From the NCBI GenBank assembly GCA_015499995.1, contig JADNRV010000080.1, forward strand, positions 62,001-126,000: a stretch of DNA of 64,000 bases. The letters run 5' to 3'. Positions within the stretch are counted from its first letter, which is position 1; the number at the start of each line of letters is the position of its first letter. Both the position numbers and the translations under genes were made by a program. Under the pieces are notes generated by a model, which did not search any database, had not been told where the DNA came from, and saw only the letters and a list, made by a program, of their open reading frames with translations. Shown in pieces: positions 44,604-56,337 of the stretch. Origin of the DNA: Flammula alnicola (Eukaryota; Basidiomycota; Agaricomycetes; Agaricales; Strophariaceae).

Positions 44604-45179
44604 TAATTGATGACCGGATTACCATCGATGGTCGGATGACAGTCGGATATTTTCCAAGGCAACATAATCCGGCTGGTAGCCAGAGATGAATGATATCAGG
44701 AAGTTCCTCCCTGCATTTAACTGAGGATGTCGTTATTTAAAGCTGCTGTGGTAGAAAGGATGCATGTGCTTACCTTGCTTTCCTCCGGCGGCCAAAACAG
44801 GTTGAGCGGGTCGCAAGCGACTCAAGGTGATTGGATAGGCAAGAGACTGCCAGAAGGAGCCCTGTTACCCTTTATCAGCTGACTATGAATACACAGAAGA
44901 AAAAATTCAGAAACAATGTGCTTACCATTGGTGAGTTGGCGACAGCCTTGGCCATCGCTGGGACACCAGCAAGATGTGTCCGTGGCAGTCCGACGTGGGC
45001 AATGAAATCTATAATAATGAAAATGCCAACCGTAAGCCATTAATCTTTAAAGATCAGGAGCTAGATACAAGAACATACCCCGGATGTTGATTGTTGATTT
45101 GGCAAACAATCCAGAAGCGCAGGGTAGGGGGGCAGCGAGTCTGCATCCAAGCGCCTAGAATGGGTTTTACAAATTTCCT

Positions 45180-45480
45180 TTGGTTGATAAGTGGGGTTTC
45201 AGACTTGACGTACAAAAAGTATCACATACCTCTCTAGAATTCAAGTTGCTCAACATGGCACCATAGTCCCCCTCCTTGGTAACACTGGAGCTTTATATCA
45301 AGTACTCCAAACTCCTTCTTCATGATCTTCCTGATCTTGGTCTACCGTCTTGGACAACACCTTGAATCCTTGCGGTCCCTGTTGGCTGAATCTGACACCC
45401 ATTGACGAAGCGTCAGCATCAAATGAGAGGCGGAGATGCATAAAAAATGAACGTTTGGATTGACCGCATGGGCCTTTGAT
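45180..45480. repeat. Dispersed module, copy A
   Basis: Contains CAGACTTGACGTACAAA, ATACCTCTCTAGAATTCAAG, AGCTTTATATCAAGTACTCC and TGATCTTCCTGATCTTGG. These recur in the same order at about 50898-51130 (copy D) and partly at 51293-51400 and 51714-51830, on the other side of the Tnp2 gene. The minus-strand frame ends in an acidic DQDQEDHEE tail, whose counterpart in copy D reads EQDEEDPKE, so the module may derive from a coding exon. Confidence 0.55.
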
Positions 45481-45536
45481 GACTTGGGCAGCGTGGATTT
45501 GACCAGAACAAGGGGGTGGCATGTAATCAAGCACAA

Positions 45537-45561
45537 GCTCGTCGAATCAATCCTGACGAGC
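45537..45561 (+). repeat. Hairpin repeat 1 (GCTCGTC stem, GAATCAATCCT loop)
   Basis: Perfect 7-bp stem GCTCGTC/GACGAGC around an 11-nt loop. One of four copies flanking the Tnp2 transposase. Confidence 0.8.
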
Positions 45562-45669
45562 CTGGCATCAGATAGCAGAGCGACTCTGCATATCTAGACA
45601 ATCCTCCAGCTCCTCGAGAAACACAGTATAGGAATGTAAGGGGTCCTTGGATATCATTTGCCACACAAC

Positions 45670-45694
45670 GCTCATCGAATCAATCCAGATGAAT
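45670..45694 (+). repeat. Hairpin repeat 2 (CTCATC stem, GAATCAATCCA loop)
   Basis: The stem CTCATC/GATGAA is degenerate at its outer pairs; the loop is conserved with the terminal A variant. Confidence 0.65.
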
Positions 45695-45813
45695 CTATGG
45701 TGCGGCAGCGTGTACAGAGGAGCTTCACCATGACTTGTTCGCACATTGTTGTTACATGCTCAACCAAATAACAACAAACAAAAAATCGCCCTACGTCCAA
45801 TTACCGACAAAAA

Positions 45814-48800
45814 CTACAAGTCTAAATGGTTCAAAGCGATAGTAATATCCAGCATATCAGAGTCATCGTCTGCCTGTACAGGCGGCGATACTCTCGAAAG
45901 AGAGATCACAGCGATAATGGCACCCAACCCAGCCGTTTCAAAGGAGAGGGATGCGTAGTGCGAATCAACACTTCCTGGTTTGACAATTTCGAGCTCTCTG
46001 AGTTCCGAAGACCAAATCGAAGCCCCGATCGCCTGAAATCAAGAGCTTCCATTGCAGGGGTTTCGTAGGGCTTTGTAGCGACGTACAGCAAGGACGATCT
46101 CCACTGTATCGACCGAAGCTTGGATTTTGAAGATGGAGTCGATGACGGCAGGAACCTTGATGTCAGAAGAGGGCAATCCAAGGAGTGCACAGGAATTTCC
46201 AAAACCTTTTGTAGAAGTCATATAACGCAACCCGCGAATGGTGATATTTGTCAGGAACTGCACGCGGTCCACACGAGCATCACTATTATATCAGCGGAGG
46301 ATTGTTTGCAGCTTCAATGGAACCTTCGACATGGCCATAGGGTTCCAGATGACAACTTCCGGTTGTTCAACAGCTGTGAAACTCATCATGTCCGACGTCA
46401 AGGTATTGCGAGTACGCGGGTCAAGGAGTCGACTAAAAATCGATTGGCAACTGAGAATGGCAGGTGGGCATTGGTTCGTCTTGTAGACAAACGCTCGGAG
46501 GTTCACCGCCCGGGTAAAACTCTCTGAAATCATTTGTTCTAGTTGACCTTGAGGAAAAATTCACTTTGAGCAAAGAAGTAGAGAAAAACAAAGATACTCA
46601 ACATACCAATTTTAAAGTTCGTGGGTATTCATTCCAGCATACCGATCAACCTCTCAAATGGAAATGTCCACCATCCATGAACTGGGCCGAACCGACGAAG
46701 ATATTCATGCAAGTGTAACGCCATGTGATGATTTGCACGAAACCGATATTGAGAAAAGAGCTTCTTGATGCCTTCCATATATGCCTTCATGTGGATGAGA
46801 TACGCAGTTGCAATGGCAGGAGAAGTGGTGCAGGAGGACGCCAGAACAACAGCCGAGATGAGTGAGATGGTAACGTCTAAAATCTCTTCGCATTTTCGCG
46901 ACCGCTGGTCATTAGAATCACGGAGACCCCAGAGTCGGATGAGCGAAAGCGGAAGGTGGGTGATGCCCAGCATCCTCCATTGGTCTGCCTTGAGTTTTCC
47001 ATGCGAAGCTCTTTCTAAATTCGATGGAACGGAAGTAACCCAGGTCGGTGTTGAGATTTCTGACAAATCGGTCCGAACTTGGTTCAGCTCCTCATCCGTC
47101 AGCACTTGACCAAGCCGCGTCGACGTATCAGCACCCACATCATGGTACTCGATCTGATCAAAGTGCTGTTTGGCCAACAGTTAAAATGCAGAACCCAAAG
47201 AGAAGGATGTAACTCACCCAACAAAGCAAATCTTCGGTACATGCATCCTTGGAATGAAGAGCACGCGCTTGGTCATCAAGAAACACCTTTTCGTCATCGA
47301 CGTCAAGCATTTCACATGCAAATGCAAGAGAGCGCTGATGCAATCTCACTAGCTTCTTTTTGACAGCTTCTGGGGAAGCCTTAATTGCGTCGTTTAGAGG
47401 CTGTTGCAACATCTTTTGCAAGGTCGCAAGAGACTTCCGTTCAGCATCCGTAAAGTCACTGGGTGGATCCGGGAATTCAACAGGAATTACAGCGCCCTCC
47501 GCAGTCTTCACCTGCCCAATTCCTATGATGTTATGGAAATGCTCTTTGACGAGCCCAAGGAAGAGGTTGTGCATCGTGTCCACGACAATGCATTGGGCCA
47601 AGTCAAAGTATGGAAGACGAGATAGCTCGGAATATCGAAAAGTCCAAGATTCATAGTTGGTGCTTCCATAACCCTCTTTAAATCTCGTGCAGTGGCACAC
47701 TGAGCAAAAGTGCTGGTGATGAAATGATGCGAAGCCCCCTACCTTCCGAGCGGCAGGAAGGTCGCAAATAACCACAACGAGGGCACAGCGTAAAGTTCGA
47801 CCTGTTGGGTAGTTGTACGTACGTGAAAACCGTACACCAAGGGTCCAAAGCTCCAGAAGATCGTCCACAATCGGCGTGAGATAGTGATTCAGCAAGTTCA
47901 GAGGCGGTTCGTTCGGCCCAGGGACGATACCAGCGAGAAACATGTTCTCTGGTTTGTAGCATTCATTAGGAGGGAGGTTTAAACAAACCAGGGATAGAAT
48001 TCCGATAGATGCCTTCTTTCCTGCTTGTTTGTTTGAAAGAGGGTTGAAGAAGTTGACGCAAAGGCTGAAGGCATAACGTCCTTCACTTCCGCCATCCTTA
48101 AACAGTTTCTCGCCATCGGGACCAAGGAAATTACAGAGAAAATCGGCTTCAATTATATCAGAAATTCCACTTGCTGGATTGACGCTGGCCTTCTTCCATG
48201 CACCATCCATGAGGTCTTCATAACCTGGACGTGAAACTAGGCCTGCAAGCCAATCTTTGAAGTCGAAGCTAACGAATGGTTTGATGGGAGTACGGATTTC
48301 GACATCATTGACAAGGCGAGGTCTAGTAAGACCCGCTCCACAAGACGTGCTATTTGCAAAACGTTTATGGGTGCAGTGCCTTGGATACTCTGCGATAGGG
48401 CAGCCATCCTTGTATGTCAGCTTGTAAGTCTGGTGACAGTTCGGATTAGGGCAGGCAGCGTAAATCGTGTTCTTGCTGTCAAGTCGGAATTGTCTAGTTG
48501 CTGCTTCGGGATCGACTGGAAGGTCGCCGAGGAGTTTTGCAGTTTGAGGAGGAATGTGATGCTGCGATCCAAGAAGAGCGAGCCGTACGACATAGCCCAT
48601 CATTTCGAGAACGAAGTGGCATCCAGAACGGGCAACCTTTGAGATAATCTGCAATGCCACCATAGTAAACACTATCGCTTGTATGACCAGGTTCACACCG
48701 TCGAGAATGGGGTGATAATGGTGCTCTGAAAGAAATCTGTAAGCATCTGGAAAGACAAAATAGTCCTATAGACCACTAACCAGACTTATACTCTGATGGT

Positions 48801-49456
48801 CCGCCGGGAGGACACGGTGGGGCCGAAGGCTGCTGACCAGCCAGGATTGAAGCCTCTGTCCATGTTTGCTTCGCAGTCTTCAGAGCTTGCAGGAGATTGT
48901 GGAGCTGCTCGAGTAGTGATTGTTTCGTGGCAACCACCTCGTTAAAGCCCGATTTGATGTGGAGTAGGTCCGAATGAAGATCTTTGGTGAGTTGTAGATC
49001 GCGTTCCAGAGGAAATGGCTCGCTCGCGCGGCACGGAGATCCCATAATTACTAACCGAGAGGAGGTGCTGGAACTCAGTTTGGTTAACCTCTTTTCGATC
49101 ATCTTCAATCAATCAAGAAACCCTGCGATGTGTTGCCTCTTACTAGGCGGCGAGCCAGGCGGCTTTGTTGAACGATGCTCGGTAATGTCAGCCTCAGCAT
49201 CCACCTGAATGGGCGATGCCAATGACCAAAGCCGATTTCCAGACTTTGTCGAGGGTCCAGAAGTCTTGTCCACCGGAGACATAGCCGAAATGAAAGACAC
49301 GATAGCCTGGTCACTCTTCTGCAACTCTTTGTCGCGGGCGCTCTTGGCCGCTAGCCGATAGTCCGCCACTCCATGTTTTTCGATAGTTCGTTTGTCGAGC
49401 TGGGTTCCATTGGTTTTTGTTCCACAACCATGGCTAATACAATGACAGAACGGCAT
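45814..49456 (-). pseudogene. Tnp2-type (CACTA/EnSpm) transposase, decayed
   Basis: Starts MPFCHCISHGCGTKTNG at an ATG (49456), a cysteine motif usual for fungal Tnp2 proteins. A coiled region follows (LLHIKSGFNEVVATKQSLLEQ). The large exon 48696-47210 has CPNPNCHQTYKLTYKDG, the transposase core VNFFNPLSNKQAGKKASIGI, FSRTYNYPTGRTLRCALVVVICDLPAARKVGGF, HHQHFCSVCHC and IVVDTMHNLFLGLVKEH. A DUF4218-like part follows a GT-AG intron (TWVTSVPSNLERASHGKLKADQWR, HHMALHLHEYLRRFGPVHGWW, FPFERLIGM), then RAVNLRAFV and SELRELEIVKPGSVDSHYA. In-frame TGA codons occur at FLD*LKM (49109-49111), MLE*IPT (about 46632), ILR*YNS (about 46296) and GSS*FQA (about 46039). The gene is therefore inactive unless TGA is read through. 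Element termini were not found. Confidence 0.85.
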
Positions 49457-49990
49457 GTGGAAGCAAATGAACAATTAATAAAGTTCTGAAGCCAGAAGGA
49501 TTACATTATATACCAGAATGTTCCCTTATTCCTTCAGTGGACGACAACAAGGCAACCAGGGCGATACTGGATGCAACGCGGGGAGATAAATTTAGAAATA
49601 CAAAGGGTACAAGGATATGAGGTTGTTGCAAGCGGTGTTGTACTGCATGGCGAGATAGCAATGAATCGTCTTGGCGACATTTGAGGCTAACCGACAGCCG
49701 AGCTGGAGGAGAAATTTGTTAATGCTAGCTTGATGTGAATCAATCTAAATGCCTTACCTTTTCGTCACAGCGTCATCGACGCTCATGGAGGCTTGCAACA
49801 GTCTCATGGGTACTGATACGAACTATGGTGGTAATGGCTGTCATGGAAGATAGTTGAAAATCGATGGGTGATAATATGCAGGTCGATGTGTCAATCTTGT
49901 TGGAAGACGGACACCGGTTTCAAAAGCGACTCCACTCAGGGCCGATAAAGGAATGTACAAAGCACCAAGCAACCAGCAGGGAGAGCACAG

Positions 49991-50015
49991 ACTCATCGAA
50001 TCAATCCAGATGAGT
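49991..50015 (+). repeat. Hairpin repeat 3 (ACTCATC stem, GAATCAATCCA loop)
   Basis: Perfect 7-bp stem ACTCATC/GATGAGT. Compared with repeat 1, two stem pairs differ on both sides, so pairing is kept. The loop differs only in its last base. Confidence 0.8.
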
Positions 50016-50174
50016 GTTATGCAGCTGACACGCTGCGGTGCATATGATCATTTGGGCTTTCAAACGACGTTCGGCAGGACAAGTATGCCTAAAGCATGTC
50101 GAATACCGCAGATGGGTCGGCCTTGACGATCTGGGTCCATACATTTGGCAAATGGTTAGCATGCCATTGAGCAG

Positions 50175-50199
50175 TCTCCTTGAATCAATCCTGACGAGT
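50175..50199 (+). repeat. Hairpin repeat 4 (degenerate stem, GAATCAATCCT loop)
   Basis: The loop and right stem GACGAGT are intact; the left stem TCTCCTT pairs poorly. The loop ends in T as in repeat 1. Confidence 0.6.
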
Positions 50200-50897
50200 C
50201 TGTCGGAGGCAGGGCATCCGAGGGATTGATGGAATGAAATGCGATGAGAATGGTGTTATAAAGGGTGATGGTGATAGATAAACGGCATAGACTGAGAGCG
50301 CTGAATCCAGCGCCCCGTATATGGAGGGAGAAACCATTAGGAAGAAATCACAATCATTGGGGTTTAAACAACACTGTCGCCGAGACGTTGTGATACTAGC
50401 CAGACGTCACATACGGGTAAAGAAACTAAAAGAAGCCCATCCTTAAGCAAGCAATCTTTAAAAAATGTTAGGCAGATTTGACAACGTACCGTGTGGGGTG
50501 CTCTAACATACGTTCAAAACATGTCGCTGAGGCGCTGATCTTATCGGACACGGCACCGAAATCATGGCGATGTTGTCGTTCTCGTCAGCGATGTTGATGA
50601 TTCTCCGAGTTGACCATACCCTTGAGGACGCCAAGATATTCCAGTGTAGAGTTGAGATTCCTGCAGCCCTCATCTGCTGCATAAAGCTTGATAATGGTGC
50701 ATTTCTCTCGCATTCAAAAAGGGCACGAGTGCTTTGTGGGAAAGAAATGAGGCTTCAGCAAATGGAAAGTTTAACATACATACCGTGGAGGTGAACAGAA
50801 TGGCCTTTCCTTCAACTCGTCCTTCTCTTCCTTCTCTCCTTTCCTTCTCGAGTCGGGAACAAGATCTTTTCATGAAACGTGAGCACAGAGATGAAGG

Positions 50898-51130
50898 ATA
50901 AAAATAACGTCACGCACCCTGCTTGAATTCAGGCTGGCCCCCGACAGCGGACCCTGGTAGGAAGCACAATATTCCGCCTTTTGCTCAGCAACGCTGGACG
51001 GGTCGAGAGTCTAGACGCGCTTTATATCAAACACTCATTCCTTTGGATCTTCCTCATCTTGTTCTTTCTGCCCAGATAAAGGTCTGAACCCTTGAACTCG
51101 CTTGTAGATGAACCTGAAATCCATGGGGGA
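50898..51130. repeat. Dispersed module, copy D
   Basis: Counterpart of 45180-45480: CTTGAATTCAGGCTGGC, CTGGTAGGAAGCAC, CTTTATATCAAACACTC, TCTTCCTCATCTTG. Further partial copies of the first half lie at 51293-51400 and 51714-51830 (GACTTGAC(A/G)TATAAA then ATACC and CTGGTAG(C/G)AAG). No protein assigned. Confidence 0.55.
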
Positions 51131-51292
51131 AACATTAGCAAAAAGTGGGGATGGATATGTACAAAAAGACGAACATTTGCACAGAAATCGATATGTGCCA
51201 TTACGATCTCGCCCTCGGATATTTAGCCGGAGATCCTCAGATGTAGATACGCTTCTGACGACTCAGGTAGGAGAGCGCTGGGTAGGAAATAA

Positions 51293-51830
51293 GTGAGTCT
51301 TCGACTTGACATATAAAGGAAGCATCATATACCCTCTTGCATTCAGGCTGGCCTTCGGTAGAGAACCCTGGTAGCAAGCACCATGTCCGCGTCAGTGATG
51401 CTTGCAGTGGGTGGGAAAGAATGGGAAAATGCTATGCCAGTGACCCTTGACGGTAGTTAAAGAAATGGCAGATGTGCAGACATCACTCCGAAATGAGTAG
51501 TTCCGTCATATGGGGGTCTGAGGTGGGTAATGAAAACTAAAAGACCATGAGCCAGTGATCTTGTAAGGGAAGCAGAGACAATGCACCTTGCAGGTAATTT
51601 TGCCATATGATCCAGATGCAGGGGAAGGGGGCAGAATCCAGCGACTCCAGTCTCTGGAGATAACTCTCTGACTACTCGGTAGTAGCGCGAGGCTGGGAAG
51701 GGAACAAATGAGACCAGGTTTCAAACTCGACTTGACGTATAAAGATATTGTCAACATACCTTTCTTGAATACAAGGTTGGCTTCAGCGAATCCTTGTAGG
51801 AAGTGCCATACTTTTACTACTCTATAGGAT
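51293..51830. repeat. Two further partial module copies
   Basis: 51293-51400 and 51714-51830 both carry TCGACTTGACRTATAAAG, CATACC, TTGAATACAAGGTTGGC or TTGCATTCAGGCTGGC, and CTTGTAGGAAG or CTGGTAGCAAG. Spacing is about 420 bp, matching the distance to copy D. Confidence 0.5.
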
Positions 51831-52156
51831 GATATTAGAAAAGGACATTTGCATCAGGATCTCAGCTAAAGATTAACCAACCTTGTCGAGCTGGGTCCAA
51901 TGAAGGAGGCGGCATCGGTCCAAATGCCACGTAGAACAGAGATGTGATAACTTCCTGATCTCAAAGCAAGTGCCATAAGGACGTTCTGGGAGACCGTTCT
52001 GCCTACACAACAGGCTCATCGACGGATTTATTTGTCATGGACACTCGAACCAAACATAACATCTAAATCCAGATTATAACTACAGTGTACAGAAATTACA
52101 ACATGCAAACGACTCGACGATGATTCCAAAAACTGCGAAGACCCATCCACATTCGA

Positions 52157-54389
52157 TCACCCAAAAACCATGGCATTCCGTAAGTCCTGCTCCCATTTGT
52201 TAATCATTGTGCAATCATCTGTCGAGCCGATGAGACCTCCCGCTTCGCCTGGATATCTGATGGAGGTGCTGCGATTTAGTGGATAGCGTGCTGAGTCAAT
52301 CCTACCCGCCCACTCGAAATTGATGATCTTGACGTGCATGGGCTGCGCAATTTCGTAGGTAGTAGACATTTTTATCATCATGTTGTTGGGACGTAAATCC
52401 CCATGGGCAAATTTGCACTTTTCCAGATGGCCGACGATCTTCTTGAGGATGGCCACAAGTTCGTCTAAAACAGGAAAGACCAAGTCCGCCTTTAAATCAT
52501 GCAGTGTTACCCATCCCTCCATATTCCACTTTGGAGGTGGTAGACGTTCCATCACATAAACTGCGGCGTTGATGTCTGTCTTCAAAGACTGACCATATAA
52601 CTTCGGGGCAAAGGACAGTGTGGACGGTTCGAGTGCTTGGTCGACTTCTTCGAGCGCTTGGTGGACCTCTAAGCCATAGTAACCAAAGACAAGCTTGGCG
52701 ACACAATTTCCTTTTCCCTCCTGAACTTGATCCTCAAGACCGGCTGCATGAGCATGGAAGACGGAATAGCGCAAATCTGCCTGCAATCGAGCAAGAATTT
52801 GGAGAGGTAACACGTCTTCGGCATCTCGGAACAATGGATGGGCCTTGGACAGCTGGTAATTCTTGAAGATAGAGGGGATATCGGGAGTAATGGTAAAGTC
52901 CCGGGGGATGTGGCACCTAAAGGTGGATGAGAATAAGGATTGAATAGATAAAACACTAACTTACGATGGGAGGAGGGGTACGGCCTTGGACAAAGAATAT
53001 AACGCTTTCACAAGTTTTTCTGCGTGATCGCCCGCACGATCCTGACACGCAAAAAGCGAATTAAAGACGTCTACTGCAGGGACCCCAGGTTGCTCAGGGG
53101 TTCCAGGGTTATCTGCCCAACCACCACAGAGCTTGATGTTAGGCCCTAAAGGGGAATAAATCCAAAGAACATAGAGATGGGCAGATCAGAGACACACCTG
53201 ACATTGAGATTAGAAATGTTGGTGCTCCTGTTTCACACAATCTTCTGTTTCCTTCCAAGATGACGTCGAAGTAGCGGCAGAGTTGCAGAAAGGCGTCGCC
53301 ATTCTCCCCTTCCTCAAGCTTGACCTCGATGATAATGAGATCGATGTACGGCTGATCCTTCTCCTTCTCCCCAAATCTCGAGCGGTATTCAGACGAAAGG
53401 TACTTCCGATAAAGCAAATCAACTCTTCCTTTATTCTCGTACTTCTTTTCTATTGACCACTTCTTGGTCATGTCCTCCGGAAAGATCTTCCTAAATTCTT
53501 GGAGGATCCGGTCCGCCCGGTCAGGCTCGGCCGTGAGGGGTTCTGTAAGATGTCCACCCAAATTGTAGGCAACCCTACGGAAGGCCTCCATTTCCTTGTC
53601 GGCAGGACAGGGGGTGTCCTTGCAAAATTCGTAAAAAGCGGAGTGCATTACTTTCAACGGAATGTGGGGCCGGTTAGCTGCTGGACGATGACACAAGATG
53701 GCCAATGGGGAGTTCTGCATCTTGTGCCATGCGGCATGCTTTCCGAACACTGACAGCGAAGGTTTGTCCGTAACCGGATAAAGGTGATTCCCAGCGCTCA
53801 AAATCTTGTTGCGCAAGAGCTCGATATTGCGCCAATCATCAGCTGATGGATCCTTTTGGCCTAGGATCATTGTCGTATATTTCTCTTCGGTGATATCATC
53901 GAATGTAGGAAGTTTGATGCTGTGGTACCTCAACAGCTCAACGATTCGGGATGGATCACTGCAAGTATAGTTGCTGATGACCTTGTTGTCAGGAGAGTCG
54001 CCAGTACGCAGGAGCGCAGTAAGCAAGTGGTCGCCGGCCGAAAGCATCATGTTGGGAGGGCAGAACCATGGATGGTCGTTCCCCAAAAATATGAAGTGCT
54101 TGGAATAGGTGCTGAGAACGCTCATCAGATTCTGGGTGGCCCAGAGGATCCCTCCACGGTCTTCCTGCTTTTGGTGTTTGGAATAGCTTCTGGTTCCGCC
54201 TGGTGTGAATGCTGATGAACTGTCTGAACAGGGCCTTTTCAGACCAACGCTCGAAGAAGATATAGCAGAATTGGCCAAGGCCATGGTGGACACTCGCGGG
54301 TTAGACTGACGGCTGGAAGTAGAAGACATAGTCCTGGTCAAGGGATAAGGTTCCGGAGGGCCGAGTCGCCTCTGAGCCTCGAGTGGCAT
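52157..54389 (-). CDS. Crinkler-like protein: PD-(D/E)XK nuclease-like domain plus protein kinase-like domain
   Basis: Three exons (54389-53198, 53145-52965, 52916-52157) join in frame to 710 residues. After a Ser-rich N-terminus, the middle carries RVDLL (D324) and IDLIIIEVKLEEG (D350, E355, K357) followed by DAFLQLCRYFDVIL, the pattern of a PD-(D/E)XK nuclease fold. The C-terminus is kinase-like: AAVYVMERLPPPKW, HGDLRPNNMMI (629-636; catalytic loop Asp and Asn present) and VKIINFEWAGRI (657-660) where kinases of this type have DFDWAG. The metal-binding Asp is therefore Asn, which would weaken or abolish phosphotransfer. Nuclease-kinase fusions are described among eukaryotic Crinkler-type effectors and their transposon-linked relatives. 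No signal peptide is visible, so an intracellular role is likelier than secretion. Splice sites are all GT-AG. Confidence 0.72.
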
Positions 54390-55961
54390 GATGCTGGGCG
54401 CCGCTGAGTTGCGGACAAGTTGCGGATGCGATGGGTCTTATCTGAATCAATTTCAATGTATCATCAGTGATGGTTGTGCCCGGCTGTCGTATGTATTAGT
54501 AATACAAAGGAGACACCACATGCTGACGGGCACTGCATGGAACTTGTCGCAGGAACAAAGGAAAACAAGAAAATTTCATTGTCCCGGTTGCCATGCACCC
54601 ATGCCTAGAAAATACATCTCTAACAGAAGTGAAGGGATTAGATTTATGACCACGCCATGAGATTCCGACATTGGATTAGCCAGGATGGACCACAATTGAC
54701 ACCCTCGCCGAATTAGGACAGTCGGCATCGACGACACATGCAACCGAAGCTTGACACATATGGCCAATCAGTTGTGGATGTGTGTTGCTGATCGATGTGG
54801 GTGTGTCGTTGATTGGCAAGCATGATATGTCCATGTAGCAAGTGGTTCGTTAGTGAGAGACGACTCAGTTCATGTTTTTGTGACTTACATCTTGATAAGA
54901 TAATTGTACTCTTAGTGAAAACCCTCATAGTAGCCGATCCTCGAGAGATCAAGTGCTCAGTTAGGCATGTTACACAAAGCAAACTTGAGATTTGAAACAC
55001 TTCATTACACTTATAAAATGATACTCTATGTACTAAATAATAAAAATCTCCCAGTTTATGCTACAGAGTCCATCCTGGACCAGGTTACTACAGTTCTGAG
55101 ACGATGAGGTTGGCAAAATTATCCAGTCTACGCTACAGAGTCCATCTCAGATGAATTTCCTGCAATTCCGAACGTGAACTGTGGGCCTGGTCCTCCTGAC
55201 CTCTGGGCTAACGTCTGCACAGGTGGTTGACATATAGTGTATCTCGGTGCTTCGGGTGTGATGCACATTTCATGCTCGATAATGGGGAATGGTGTTTCGT
55301 GGGGATTCCATCATATCTGGGCTGGTCAAGTGACTGGGGCCTACGAATCAGGAAGACGAGGGACTGACAACGAAGGACAACCTATAGAGCCTCGGATGAG
55401 TTAGGAGATCTGAATGTAAGTAATGGTAGATGTTTAGTACAGTCCTATGGGCCTTCTGATCGATCTATGTACTCACATTGCAGGTATTCCGCTGCATGGT
55501 CCCCCTCCCATTCGTCTTTCCTACATCCGTCCACCCTAACCAACCTTGCCAGCTCCGCGTCGGTATCCAGAATCTGCTGGATATTATAGTGGGCATTTGA
55601 TAGCCTCGTCGAAGGCATACATTTCACAGGCCATCTGGGCAAGGTAGTAGCAGCTATTGGCCTGTGGTGGGGGGTAAGGATGTAGTCATGCTCGTGGTGC
55701 AAGGGAAGGAAGGGGCAACAGCTTGGCGCTGAGTGGCCGGGCCTCAGGTCCTGGAGATAATTGCGAGCATGGTTCAGATCCATCAGAGTATTAAGGCTCT
55801 GGAAGGCATAGAGGCTGGTGTTGTGAAAAGTCTGTTATCGAGTGAAGAGAACATAAATTATATTTTTAACAGGCAGAAAGTAGCTTTGGGTTGGGTTCAA
55901 ATTAAGACTCGAAAGCAGATTCTAGCAGAAGAAGAATAAACCACTATAAACTTTCAAAGCA
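54390..55961. other. Intergenic, no gene recognised
   Basis: Scattered short frames only. A 112-codon frame on the minus strand (55445-55783) has NIQQILDTDAELARLVRVDG but no supporting start context, splicing or family. Confidence 0.4.
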
Positions 55962-55969
55962 GAGGTTAT

Positions 55970-56279
55970 TAGGGAACTGCATGGGTATTGCTGCGGGTTA
56001 CGCGGGTTTTTCGATGTCTAGCACATAGTATTTGTCAATACGAATTTTTTGCAATTTTTTTTATGCAAAACGGTTGAAAACTGACCAAGTTATGTATTTT
56101 TTAAGTTTGGTACTCAAAGGTTCGTTAACCTTTGAGTACCAAACTTAAAAAATACATAACTTGGTCAGTTTTCAACCGTTTTGCATAAAAAAAATTGCAA
56201 AAAATTCGTATTGACAAATACTATGTGCTAGACATCGAAAAACCCGCGTAACCCGCAGCAATACCCGTGCAGTTCCCTA
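55970..56279. mobile_element. 310-bp hAT-type foldback MITE
   Basis: The element is a nearly perfect palindrome: TAGGGAACTGCATGGGTATT at the left returns inverted at the right end (GCAGTTCCCTA), with the turn at about 56115-56130 (GGTTCGTTAACC). It is flanked by the 8-bp direct repeat GAGGTTAT (55962-55969, 56280-56287). There is no coding capacity. TIR start and TSD length indicate hAT. Confidence 0.92.
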
Positions 56280-56337
56280 GAGGTTATGCATACCATTTTC
56301 GCTCCTTTCTTCTTCCTGGACTAACAAGTTGTTTGTG

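Noticed and set aside
3044..49111. Repeat-induced point mutation as the cause of TGA stops
   Set aside because: The implied changes are not consistently in the CpA context of RIP, and the elements are not broadly AT-biased; CpG decay fits better.
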